Source of the DNA: DASUAS01 sp963720765
GTDB taxonomy: Bacteria > Actinomycetota > Acidimicrobiia > IMCC26256 > DASPTH01
DNA: 64,000 nt
Direction of reading: 5' to 3'
Assembly (NCBI GenBank): GCA_963720765.1
Contig: CAVRGS010000012.1
Coordinates: 1-64,000, forward strand
Every line of letters starts with the position of its first letter. Position 1 is the stretch's first letter. The notes below the pieces were generated by a model, which saw nothing but the letters and a program-made list of their open reading frames with translations, did no database searches and was not told the origin of the DNA. Shown here piece by piece: positions 16,788 to 24,638 of the stretch. The position numbers were made by a program, and so were the translations under genes.

Positions 16788-16912
16788 TGGGAGTAGCCAG
16801 TCGCGGCGGATCTGCCGAGATGCGTGGGCACGAGAGCTGCGTCCGTGCGCCAGAACGCGCGAGCAGATCGACGGCGCCTACCGCCGGCGTTTGGGGACAG
16901 CCGTCACCCGAA

Positions 16913-17542
16913 TCATTGGCGCGTCTGTCTGCCTCTGATGTCGATCCCGAACGCGTCCCAAGCTGTGACAGCCGAACGGGACAGATGGTGAGCACACGAG
17001 GACAGCCACATCGCGACCTCCGAGCCGTGAGCGGACAGGAGGTCCTGGTTGTGCTCCAAGACGTCAAGCTCGTTGGCGGCGGTGAGCTCGACGAAGCGAT
17101 AGGTGCGGGCGAGGTCGACTGCAAGGACGTCCCCCGTGAAGCGGTCGAGGAAGTGTCGATCGCCTCGCGCCAGACATGGGTACGTTGCTGCGCGGTCACA
17201 GCTTCCGTACAAGTAGACGTCAGCCTCGACGCTCGGGGAAGCAAGGTCTCGGACCACGTCGCGTTCGCCCAGTGTCGCCAGGCCTTGCCGGAAGCCATCG
17301 GTTCCGTAGGTCGCGTGGAGTAGTGCCACGCTCTGAAGGTGCTCGTCGGCGCCCCAGGATCGCAGGGTGTCCGCTGTTCGTTCGAGGTGCTCGAGCAGCG
17401 ATCCCCCAGGATGATCGATCTCACCGGCACCGCGACTCGACAGCCAGTCCACAATCGAAGATCGCACCGCGGGAACCCATCTCCGAAATCGTTCGTCATC
17501 CCGGCGATCGGGGACAGGCGCGTGTTCCTGGCGTTGTGTCAT
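16913..17542 (-). CDS. DUF6817-like protein with HD-like pattern
   Basis: A 209-residue cytoplasmic protein. The core GGSLLEHLERTADTLRSWG, HLQSVALLHATYGTDGF and VYLYGSCDRAATYP matches a group of uncharacterised bacterial proteins (DUF6817 from memory) in which conserved His and Asp residues suggest an HD-type metal site. No enzyme activity is established. ATG 17540-17542 (MTQRQEHAPV) is chosen over a longer frame because it sits ten bases after the stop of a small upstream gene, in an operon-like arrangement. The 5' codons are less GC-biased than the core. Confidence 0.65.
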   Translation of the reverse strand: MTQRQEHAPVPDRRDDERFRRWVPAVRSSIVDWLSSRGAGEIDHPGGSLLEHLERTADTLRSWGADEHLQSVALLHATYGTDGFRQGLATLGERDVVRDLASPSVEADVYLYGSCDRAATYPCLARGDRHFLDRFTGDVLAVDLARTYRFVELTAANELDVLEHNQDLLSAHGSEVAMWLSSCAHHLSRSAVTAWDAFGIDIRGRQTRQ

Positions 17543-17552
17543 TGGAGAGTTC

Positions 17553-17708
17553 TCAGCGGGGAACTCCCTCGGACGTGGCCTCGGGGGTCCAGCGGTGTGC
17601 GCCGTCGTGGTGGAGAGGCTCGAGGCAACGGAGTTGATACCCCAGGCGGCGTCGTCGAATCTCGCCACAGACCATCACGGTACGCCGAATCCGGAATTGG
17701 TGGATCAT
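17553..17708 (-). CDS. small basic hypothetical protein, 51 residues
   Basis: A 51-codon gene starting MIHQFRIRRTVMVCGEIRRR and ending TSEGVPR. It has one of the best ribosome-binding sites in the region, GAGGAGG five bases before the ATG. It is Arg-rich with two Cys and a C-terminal CLEPLHHDGAHRW. The ten-base gap to the DUF6817-like gene suggests co-transcription. No family is recognised, and the protein may have a translational-coupling or accessory role. Confidence 0.5.
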   Translation of the reverse strand: MIHQFRIRRTVMVCGEIRRRRLGYQLRCLEPLHHDGAHRWTPEATSEGVPR

Positions 17709-17790
17709 GGCCGCCTCCTCACTGTCGATGAGCGCTACCTGTCCGGTTCCCGCCCACCACGTGACAGGGGCCGCCGGTCGGCGCGCGCGT

Positions 17791-18000
17791 TCAGTGAGCA
17801 GGACGTAGCTTCTGGCGCACCGAGCGTTCGACGAAGATCGGCACGAAGTCTTGGACCGGGTACTCCGCGCGCTTCGCGAACTCCACGCGCAGTCCCTGCT
17901 CGATCACATCCGGGGACCAGTCCTCGAACCGTGACGAGAGTTCCGCCCTCAACCGATCGACCTCGAGGTCGGTGCGGACGTGTTGTGCACCGTCGGTCAT
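17791..18000 (-). CDS. three-helix-bundle dimerisation domain protein
   Basis: A 69-residue all-helical protein: VDRLRAELSSRFEDWSPDVIE, then VEFAKRAEYPVQDFVPIFVER and a basic tail SVRQKLRPAH. The segment DFVPIFVERSVRQKL is characteristic of the short actinobacterial three-helix-bundle proteins often found beside arsenate reductases or regulators. There it probably mediates dimerisation; no catalytic residues are expected. The ATG at 17998-18000 has GAGGTGGGG upstream. It may be first in an operon with the 51-residue and DUF6817-like genes. Confidence 0.65.
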   Translation of the reverse strand: MTDGAQHVRTDLEVDRLRAELSSRFEDWSPDVIEQGLRVEFAKRAEYPVQDFVPIFVERSVRQKLRPAH

Positions 18001-18096
18001 GGCCCCACCTCGCACGATCCAGGTCCTTGCGGAACCACAAAATGTACCCAGCAGACGCTTGACAGATCAAGGCCGCCAGAGCTGACACCACCCTCG

Positions 18097-18456
18097 ATGC
18101 CTCTCACGCCGACTGGGGTCCCGCCGAGGACTGGTCGGACTGGGTCGTCGACGCAGCGAGGTGAGGTCTGGTTCGTGGCGACACCGGGTGGTGATCGACC
18201 GGTCCTGGTGCTCACGCGCGATCCCGTTGCGGACCGGATCGGTGCCATTGTCGTCGCGGCGCTGACGCGGACGCGGCGTGGTCTGGCTTCGGAACTCGAG
18301 TTGACCCCCGCGGACGGTGTCCCGACGAACAGCGTCGTCAACTTCGACAACCTCCACACGATTCGTCGTGAGTCGTTCCGTCGAAGGGTGGCGTCGCTGT
18401 CGCCAGCCCGCATGGCAGGGGCATGTCGCACAGTCCAGGCAGCAGTCGGCTGCTGA
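18097..18456 (+). CDS. MazF/PemK-family endoribonuclease toxin, no antitoxin seen
   Basis: A MazF-fold protein: QRGEVWFVATPGGDRPVLVLTRD is the family N-terminal signature with the conserved R-G-E-V-W and RPVLVL strands, followed by AALTRTRRGLASELELT (catalytic Thr/Arg region), SVVNFDNLHTI and RVASLSP. Such toxins cut mRNA or tRNA at short motifs. The chosen ATG gives 22 unusual residues before the fold, and no other start is available. Upstream there is no plus-strand gene for an antitoxin; the next gene is the divergent three-helix protein. The 5' end may therefore be a recombination product. Confidence 0.75.
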   Translation: MPLTPTGVPPRTGRTGSSTQRGEVWFVATPGGDRPVLVLTRDPVADRIGAIVVAALTRTRRGLASELELTPADGVPTNSVVNFDNLHTIRRESFRRRVASLSPARMAGACRTVQAAVGC

Positions 18457-18521
18457 GCCGGCGATCGGTGGCAGTCGAGCGCCCCGGAGCGGCAGGCGTC
18501 AGGCCTCACTGCGATGCCTCA

Positions 18522-18527
18522 TACAGT
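18522..18527 (+). promoter_or_regulatory. leaderless -10 box for the PPOX gene
   Basis: TACAGT lies seven bases before ATG 18535, with no Shine-Dalgarno sequence. The spacing equals that at arr and several other genes, which supports both the promoter and the chosen start. Confidence 0.55.
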
Positions 18528-18534
18528 CGGACGC

Positions 18535-19000
18535 ATGCTCGAGCCGGAAGACTCTGCGACTCTACGGCGAGCCCAGCCAGCTCGATCCGCTCCCGTGGAA
18601 CTGGGTCGACCAGCAGCTCACAGCCGCTGGCACGTATTGGGTGGTTGCGCGATCGCCGGGATACCCGCACCCCCGCCCTGTGTGGGGAATATGGAGCGAC
18701 CGATCGCTGCACCTCAGCATCGGTTCTCCGACCATCAAAGATGCGCTCCGGGCTGAACCGACTGTGACCGTCCACCTCGACAGCGGTACCGACGTCGTCA
18801 TCATCGAGGGACACCATGTCGCGTCGACGTCGGTAGCGGAGACCATCGCAAAGTACGAGCGGAAGTACGGACGTGCATACGATCCAGCGGAGTACGGGCC
18901 GCTGACGACCGTCGCACCCAGCACGGTCCTCGCCTGGAGGGCCGCAGGTTGGGCAGGCCAGGGCAGCTTCCAACAGGCAGGGCGCTGGCGCCTCGACTGA
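18535..19000 (+). CDS. PPOX-class (pyridoxamine oxidase-like) flavoprotein, frameshifted
   Basis: A 154-residue split-barrel protein. The start MLEPEDSATL is in one frame and LYGEPSQLDPLPWNWVDQQL onward in another; the break is within ACTCTACGG at about 18558-18568. The body has GTYWVVARSPGYPHPRPVWG (barrel strands 1-2), LHLSIGSPTIKDAL and VTVHLDSGTDVVIIEG, as in small FMN- or F420-dependent PPOX proteins that reduce or bind flavins. C-terminal KYGRAYDPAEYGPLTTV is typical. The substrate is unknown. Confidence 0.75.
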
Positions 19001-19068
19001 TCTCATCAAGCCCAGCCGCCGAAGCACCTGCTCGGTCCCGGCGATCTGGGATACGGGTCAGATGTCGG

Positions 19069-19467
19069 TCAGCTTTCGGTTTGCTCGATGAGTGCGCGCA
19101 ACCTCGATGCAATCTCGTCGAGCTCGACCGGCTCTGACGCGACCTGCATGACAAGTTCGACGACGCCGTCGTTGGTCGCGGTCGTGGGGTCGACGCCGTT
19201 GAGGTCGAGGAAGACTGCGCAGGCAATCCAGCCGAGCCGCTTGTTCCCGTCGACGAGAGCATGGTTGTCGACGATCGAGTCGAGCAGCGCGGCGGCCTTC
19301 GACCAGAGGTCGAGGTAGGCGTCGTCACCGAACGCCGAAGCGGATGGCCGCGCAATCGCCGCGGCGAGGAGTCCCAGATCCCGAATCGGTGGGGGATCGC
19401 CGAGGAGGGCGGTGGCGAGCAACACGACGTCGTCGAGATCGAGGTACTCGATCTCTCGGTCGGTCAC
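19069..19467 (-). CDS. doc: Doc/Fic-family toxin (death-on-curing type)
   Basis: A 132-residue Doc protein. The Fic-fold motif is NHALVDGNKRLGW, which matches HxFx(D/N)xNK with Leu in place of the Phe; its His, Asn and Lys are kept. Upstream is LGLLAAAIARPSASAFG, the usual Doc helix. Doc phosphorylates EF-Tu and stops translation until neutralised. The start overlaps the antitoxin stop by ATGA, the normal order and coupling for antitoxin then toxin. The region is accessory, which fits an addiction module that stabilises it. Confidence 0.9.
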   Translation of the reverse strand: MTDREIEYLDLDDVVLLATALLGDPPPIRDLGLLAAAIARPSASAFGDDAYLDLWSKAAALLDSIVDNHALVDGNKRLGWIACAVFLDLNGVDPTTATNDGVVELVMQVASEPVELDEIASRLRALIEQTES

Positions 19468-19667
19468 CGACCGAGCCGGTCGATCGCGTCGGCGTGCACC
19501 GCCATGATCCGCTGCGCCGCAGCGACCACGCGGTCGTGGTGGTCGGACCGCTCGACGTACTCGCGGATTGCCCGGCGCGCCGCTTCCTGCATCGAGATCC
19601 CCTCGATCGCGGCACGTCTGCGGAGCTCGTCATGTTCGTCGTCGTCGAGTCGAAGCGTCATCGCCAT
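19464..19667 (-). CDS. ribbon-helix-helix antitoxin of the Doc pair
   Basis: A 67-residue DNA-binding protein. MTLRLDDDEHDELRRRAAIEG is the ribbon and first helix of the RHH (CopG/MetJ) fold, and SMQEAARRAIREYVERS the second helix. The C-terminal part (AQRIMAVHADAIDRLGR) would wrap the toxin. RHH antitoxins bind their own promoter, and a 29-bp palindrome stands directly upstream. ATG 19667 and an internal ATG at 19661 are both possible; the first is preferred because the -10 box is seven bases before it. Confidence 0.88.
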   Translation of the reverse strand: MAMTLRLDDDEHDELRRRAAIEGISMQEAARRAIREYVERSDHHDRVVAAAQRIMAVHADAIDRLGR

Positions 19668-19670
19668 GGT

Positions 19671-19699
19671 GGGGATGGTATCAAACTGATACCATCCCC
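19671..19699. promoter_or_regulatory. palindromic operator/promoter of the toxin-antitoxin pair
   Basis: GGGGATGGTATCA (19671-19683) and TGATACCATCCCC (19687-19699) are perfect 13-bp arms around AAC. On the minus strand the left arm supplies TACCAT (19675-19680), a -10 ending exactly seven bases before the antitoxin ATG. Binding of RHH dimers to this site would block the promoter, the usual toxin-antitoxin autoregulation. As a stem-loop it could also pair in RNA, but it has no U-tract. Confidence 0.8.
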
Positions 19700-19862
19700 A
19701 CGCGCCGTTCGGGGGCGCCCGGTGTCCCGCGGGTCACCCGGCCGACCTGGATGGTCCCGGGCAATGTCGACGCGGTGTCCCTACAACATCCCTCCAGAAC
19801 TCGGCTTCGGCTCAGCGGCGATGCGCGGGGAATCGTCGAGGTCGTGTCCGCGCCCCTGTCCC

Positions 19863-22800
19863 TCAGTCGTGGCCGAGCGTCGGGAACGATCGACGGAGGA
19901 CGACCGATGTCCCTGCCCGGCTGCGCCGCACGTCGACGCGGTCCATCAACGCGTGCATGAGCGTCAAGCCGCGTCCGCGGCCTTCGCGAACGCTGCGCGT
20001 CGAATCTTCGTCCCAGGTGCCCTGGTCCGAGACGGCGACGATGAGCTCTCCGTCGCCGAGGATCACCTCGACGGTGACCACGCCGTTCTCGACGTTGCGG
20101 CTTCCGTGTTCGAGCGCGTTGCTCGACGCCTCGCCGACCGCGACCATGATGTCGCCGATCGCGTCGTCGGTGAACTGGTGCTCCTGCAACCACGCGTGGA
20201 GACGCCGCCGCGCGGGCGCCAGCTCCTCGTCGTGAGCCGGGTACGCGTCGACCAGGCGGACCGGATCGGTGCCCGCGGTGCGCAAGACGAGGATGGCGAC
20301 GTCGTCGGTGTAACCGCCCGGAGGTTCCTGGTCCGCGAGCAGCGCGTCGCACAGCTCGGTGAGCGGGAGGAGCTCGTGGGCTCGCACCGACTCGCGCAGG
20401 CGTTCGAGGCCCACCGTGATCTCCTCGCCGCGGCGCTCGACGAGACCGTCGGTGTACAGCAGGACCAACGACCCGGGCGGGAGGCGACGACGACCCACCT
20501 CAGGAAGCCGTCCCGTGGAGGTCGCGAGTGGGCTCGTCCGGCCGCCCTCCAGGAACGTGTGCTCGCCGTCGGCGACGACCAGGGGCGGGGGGTGCCCCGC
20601 CGCGGTCCACGACAACTCACCGTCCGGCTCGAGGAGGAGATAGGTCAGGGTGGCGCAGAACGCACCCGGGACGTGTCGTGAGTACTCATCGACCATGGAG
20701 ACGACGCCCGCCGGTGAATCGGTCGAGGCCGCCGCCGCGCCCAGTGCGCTCCGGAGTTGGGCCATGACGGTCGCGGCGGGGAGTCCCTTCCCCACGACGT
20801 CGCCGATGCTGAAGCCGACGCGCGCGCCGTCGAGCGAGATGACGTCGTACCAGTCGCCGCCGACCATGAGGCTCTGTCCAGCCGGCTGGTACCGCGCAGT
20901 GACGACCGCCGACGTCGCGCGCACGTCGATGTCGAGCAGCCGTTCCTGGAACTCCTGTAGGACCCGGTGCTCCCGTTCGGTCACGAAGAGACGTTCGAGG
21001 GTGTCGTTCATCGCGGCCGCGCCTCGTTCGAAGAGATCGAGCTCCGGCGGGCGTCAAGCGACGAGGCTCGTTCCAGAAGCAGGCGAGACTGCCCCGGATC
21101 TCGCCCGTGGCGCGCACGAGGGGAACTGCCAGGAGTGCCTCGCTCCCGGTCGCGGCGAACGCGGTCGCCAGGTCGGGGTCGGCGCCCGCGAGGTCGTCGG
21201 GGTTCCCGATCGCCATTCGCTCGCCGGTCTGGATCGGACCGAGTACCGGTTCGGGGGCATCCAGCGCCGCCACCTGGGAGCGGTCCGCGATCCCACGACC
21301 GAATCCGGGGGCGTGCCACATGCGGGCGAGTCCGCCGTCGTCGTCGACCACTGCCAGCGAGGAGTTGATCGCCGAGAACCAGCGCGCTGCGAAGGCCTGG
21401 AACACCGCGACGGTGTGCTGGCTGTCGTGCGCTCGGAGGAGCTCGCGGGCGAGCTCGGCGACGGCTTGGCGGTGCCTCCGTTCGACGCCGGCCGAGAGGC
21501 GCGCCGACACCCTCCCGAGCAGGTCCTCGGCAGAGAACGGCTTGACCAGGTAGTCGTCGGCGCCGACATCGAGACCGTGGAGCTCGGCGTGCGAACCGGC
21601 CTGGGCGGTGAGGAAGACCACGGGCAGCGCCGCGAACCGAGGCTCCTCGCGCAGGCGCTGGAGCAGTTCGAACCCGTCGATCCCGGCCATCATCACGTCC
21701 GAGAGCACGAGGTCCGGAGGCGACGCCTCGATCGCCGACAGCGCCTCGGAGCCGCTGCTGGCCGTGCGGACGCGGAAGCGGCGACCGAGGACGCGCGCCA
21801 CGTACGCGCGCATGTCGGGGTTGTCGTCGACGACGAGCACCTCGCCCTCGGGTTCCTGCGCGCGCTGCCCGTCGTCCGATGTCGTGTCGTCCGCGTCGGC
21901 GCCCGCCGGGTCGGAGCTCGGCATCCACCCGAGCGACTCCGCGAGGAACGGCTCGACCGCGGTGCCGGTGTCCACCGCGGTCGGTTCGAGGATCTGGTCG
22001 TCGTCGATGTGCGCCCGACCGAGAGGCATCGACACGGAGAACTCGCTCCCGACGTCGACGGTGCTCGTGACGGTGATCTCGCCGCCGTGGAGCGCGACGA
22101 GCTCGGACACGAAGGCCAGCCCGATCCCGCTGCCCTCGGTCGAACGTCCGCGCGCGTGTTCGATCCGGTGGAACCGGTCGAAGACACGGGGCAGGTCGCC
22201 GTCGGCGATGCCGATGCCGGTGTCGGCGACGCGCAACACGGCCGCGTCACCCACCCGGCGCAGAGAGACCTCGATGCTGCCGCGAAACGTGAACTTGAGC
22301 GCGTTCGACAGCAGGTTGAGCACGATGCGCTCCCACATGTCGGGATCGACGTAGACGACGTCTGGGAACTCGTCGCACTCGATGACGAGCCGGAGCCCGG
22401 CACGGTCGACCGCCTCCTGGAACGCGCCCGCGAGCTCTGCCGTCAGCGTTCCGAGGTGCGTCGGCTCGTACGCGACTCGCACCCGCCCGGCCTGGAGGCG
22501 CGAGAAGTCGAGCAACGTGTTCACGAGCTTCGTGAGGCGCACACCGTTGCGATGCACGATCTCCACCTGCGATGCGAGCTCGGGGTACGCACCCGCCTCG
22601 ATCGACTGCCTGAGCTCGCCGACCGGCCCCATGATCAAGGTGAGGGGTGTGCGGAATTCGTGGCTCACGTTGTTGAAGAACCGCGTCTTGGCCCGGTCGA
22701 GCTCCTCCAGCGCTTGGCGTCGTTGGCGTTCGGCGTCGAAGCTCCGGGCGGTACCGAGGGCCGAGGTGAGCTGACCGGCGACGAGTCCGGCGAATGCGGT

Positions 22801-23706
22801 CGCGGTCTCGTCGGGCGGCCGGAAGGGGTTGAGTCCGGCGATCACCAACCCGGTCGGCGTTCGATCGCGCTGGCTCCGCAACGGCAGGACCACTGCATGG
22901 CTGGGACAGCTGTCCCAGTCTCGACGCAATCGGGACCCGATCCCGTCGAGCGCGGCCAACTCCACGATCTCGCCCGGATGCTCCCGCGCCAGATCGATGG
23001 GCCAGCGCTCGTCGACGGGGCGGCCCGAGCCGGCTGCCTCGCGCACCGCGCCGGCGCCCGTGAGCGCGACCAACTGCGCGCGCTCGTCCGGTGCGTCGAA
23101 GGCGAACGTCGCAGTGAAGGGGAGGTCGTGGTCGTGGGCGTCGAGCACGCGCGCGAACGCGGCGAAGACCGCAGCTTCGGTCTCGGCCGTCGCCAACGCG
23201 CCCGAGACGTCGTGCAGGGTCTCCAGGCGACGCTCGCCCAGCACCCGGTCGGTCTCCTCGACGACGACGCAGAGCAGCCCCGCGATCGAACCGTCGTCGT
23301 CGGCCAACGGGCTGTAGGAGAAGGTGTGGTAGCTCTCCTCCCGGTAGCCGTTGCGCTCGAGGAACAGCATGAGCGACTCGTCCCAGGTCGCGACGCCGTC
23401 GTCCATGACCGACTTGGCGAGCGGCCCGATGTCGTCCCAGATCTCGGCCCAGACTTCGCGAGCGGGTTTCCCGAGCGCCCACGGGTACTTCGTGCCGAGC
23501 GTCGCCCGGCGGTACGCGTCGTTGCACATGAAGGTGAGGTCTTCACCCCACCCCATCCACATGGAGAAGCGTGAGGCCAACATCACCCGCACGACCGTCG
23601 TCAGGCTGTTGGGCCACTGCGCGGGCGGACCGAGCGGCGTCTCCGACCACTCGACGGCGGCGAGGTCGCGGCCCACCTCGCCGCCGCGTCGGAAGGCCGG
23701 GCTCAC
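19863..23706 (-). CDS. hybrid histidine kinase fused to SpoIIE phosphatase and RsbW-like ATPase
   Basis: About 1,280 residues once a one-base insertion at ~21044 is removed. Domains in order: PAS-like (~10-150), GAF-like (~160-320), HisKA with FFNNVSHEFRTPL (His349), HATPase (~400-560, NLLSNALKF, VADTGIGIADG), receiver (VLVVDDNPDM, phospho-Asp670 in LSDVMM), GAF (~760-880), SpoIIE PP2C phosphatase (~900-1110; GGDWYD, GDVVGKG, YTDGLVER, YTDDVAIL) and a C-terminal RsbW-type HATPase (EASSNALEHG). It would couple two-component sensing to partner switching of a sigma factor or other target. GTG 23704-23706 overlaps the STAS gene stop (GTGA), so its likely antagonist substrate is made first. Confidence 0.88.
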
Positions 23707-24038
23707 GTGCCCACGATCTCTTCGAGACCAGCGAGCTCCAGGATGCGCTGCACGATCCGGGACACGATGACGGTACGGCGCAGCTCGAGTGCAGTGGCGC
23801 GGCCGCACGCCGCGACGAGCGCCCGGATCCCTTCGGACCCGAAGTAGGTCACCCCAGCCAGGTCGAAGACGACGCCGGTCTCCGCCTCCGCCAGGGCAGC
23901 GGCGAAGGCCGCCTCCAGCCGGGGCGCCGTGACGAGGTCGATCTCGCCGCGCACCAGCACCGTGACGACCCCATCGCCGTCGCGCGCACCGACGTCGAAC
24001 GCTGCGATCTCCGACGCCCCGTCACCAGTCACTGTCAT
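23703..24038 (-). CDS. STAS-domain anti-anti-sigma factor
   Basis: A 111-residue STAS protein of the SpoIIAA/RsbV type. VTVLVRGEIDLVTAPRLEAAF and VVFDLAGVTYFGSEGIRALV are the two family blocks; the phosphorylatable Ser lies in GSEG (usually DSSG). In partner switching, an RsbW-type kinase phosphorylates this Ser and a SpoIIE phosphatase removes the phosphate; both activities are encoded in the next gene, whose start overlaps this stop. The start MTVTGDGASE is preferred; an open frame extends 80 codons upstream but without family similarity. Confidence 0.85.
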   Translation of the reverse strand: MTVTGDGASEIAAFDVGARDGDGVVTVLVRGEIDLVTAPRLEAAFAAALAEAETGVVFDLAGVTYFGSEGIRALVAACGRATALELRRTVIVSRIVQRILELAGLEEIVGT

Positions 24039-24305
24039 CGCGTCAACGCCGTCGCTCTCGTTGCCCACCCCGAGGGCACTGCGCCAGAGGTCCGCCGCCG
24101 CAGGTGCCGTGTCGGCACCGCCCGCCACGAGCGCGCGAGCGACCCGAAGGGGATGTGTCGGACATGCCACCCAGGCTTCCCCGTGGACACCCGGGGCCAA
24201 ACCGGACTCTCTCCGATCTTCTTCGGGGAGTCCGAGGTCTCGAGCCTCGGGATCACGCTCGGCCGCCGAAGCGTCCACATCCGCGTCACCGGTCGCGTCC
24301 GGGCG

Positions 24306-24512
24306 CTACACCGGGTCGGCGGTGAGCTCGATCCTCGAGCAGTTCTCGCAACGCCAGGCGATCACCGGCATGCGCGGACCACTCGACGTCGAGATGCGAA
24401 TCCGTCCGCTCCCGCGCGTCTGCGTGGGTGACCAGTAGCTCTCCGGGTCCTGATTCGTCCCGAGCGAGCCGCTCGTCATCGTGCCGTCACAACTCGTGCA
24501 GGATCGTTCCAC
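24306..24512 (-). CDS. small zinc-ribbon protein (DUF6487-like)
   Basis: A 68-residue protein with two CxxC knuckles, CTSC at residues ~5-8 and CENC near residue 57, and the spacing of a zinc ribbon. Between them YWSPTQTRGSGRIRIS and MPVIAWRCENCSRIEL fit the small DUF6487-type group. The GTG start at 24510-24512 is preceded by GAGG six bases away; a longer frame upstream is Arg-rich and lacks similarity. Function is unknown. It lies between the STAS gene and a GNAT gene with ~270-bp and ~125-bp gaps, so it is probably monocistronic. Confidence 0.6.
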   Translation of the reverse strand: MERSCTSCDGTMTSGSLGTNQDPESYWSPTQTRGSGRIRISTSSGPRMPVIAWRCENCSRIELTADPV

Positions 24513-24638
24513 GACGCACCTCGTCTGCAGCCGGTTCGCGGGAGCGTAGGTCGCCGGCCGGTGCTCGCGCTGCGCGAGGTCACACGAGTCGGCGCGCCGG
24601 CGAGGACCTCGGCCGGGAACTCGATCCACGACGGTGGC

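Noticed and set aside
20650..23574. A 974-codon plus-strand open frame
   Set aside because: It is antisense to the hybrid kinase, rich in Arg and His and without domains; it is a GC-skew shadow.
24039..24305. Eighty-codon upstream extension of the STAS gene
   Set aside because: The frame is open but has no STAS similarity, and a start at 24038 gives normal family length.
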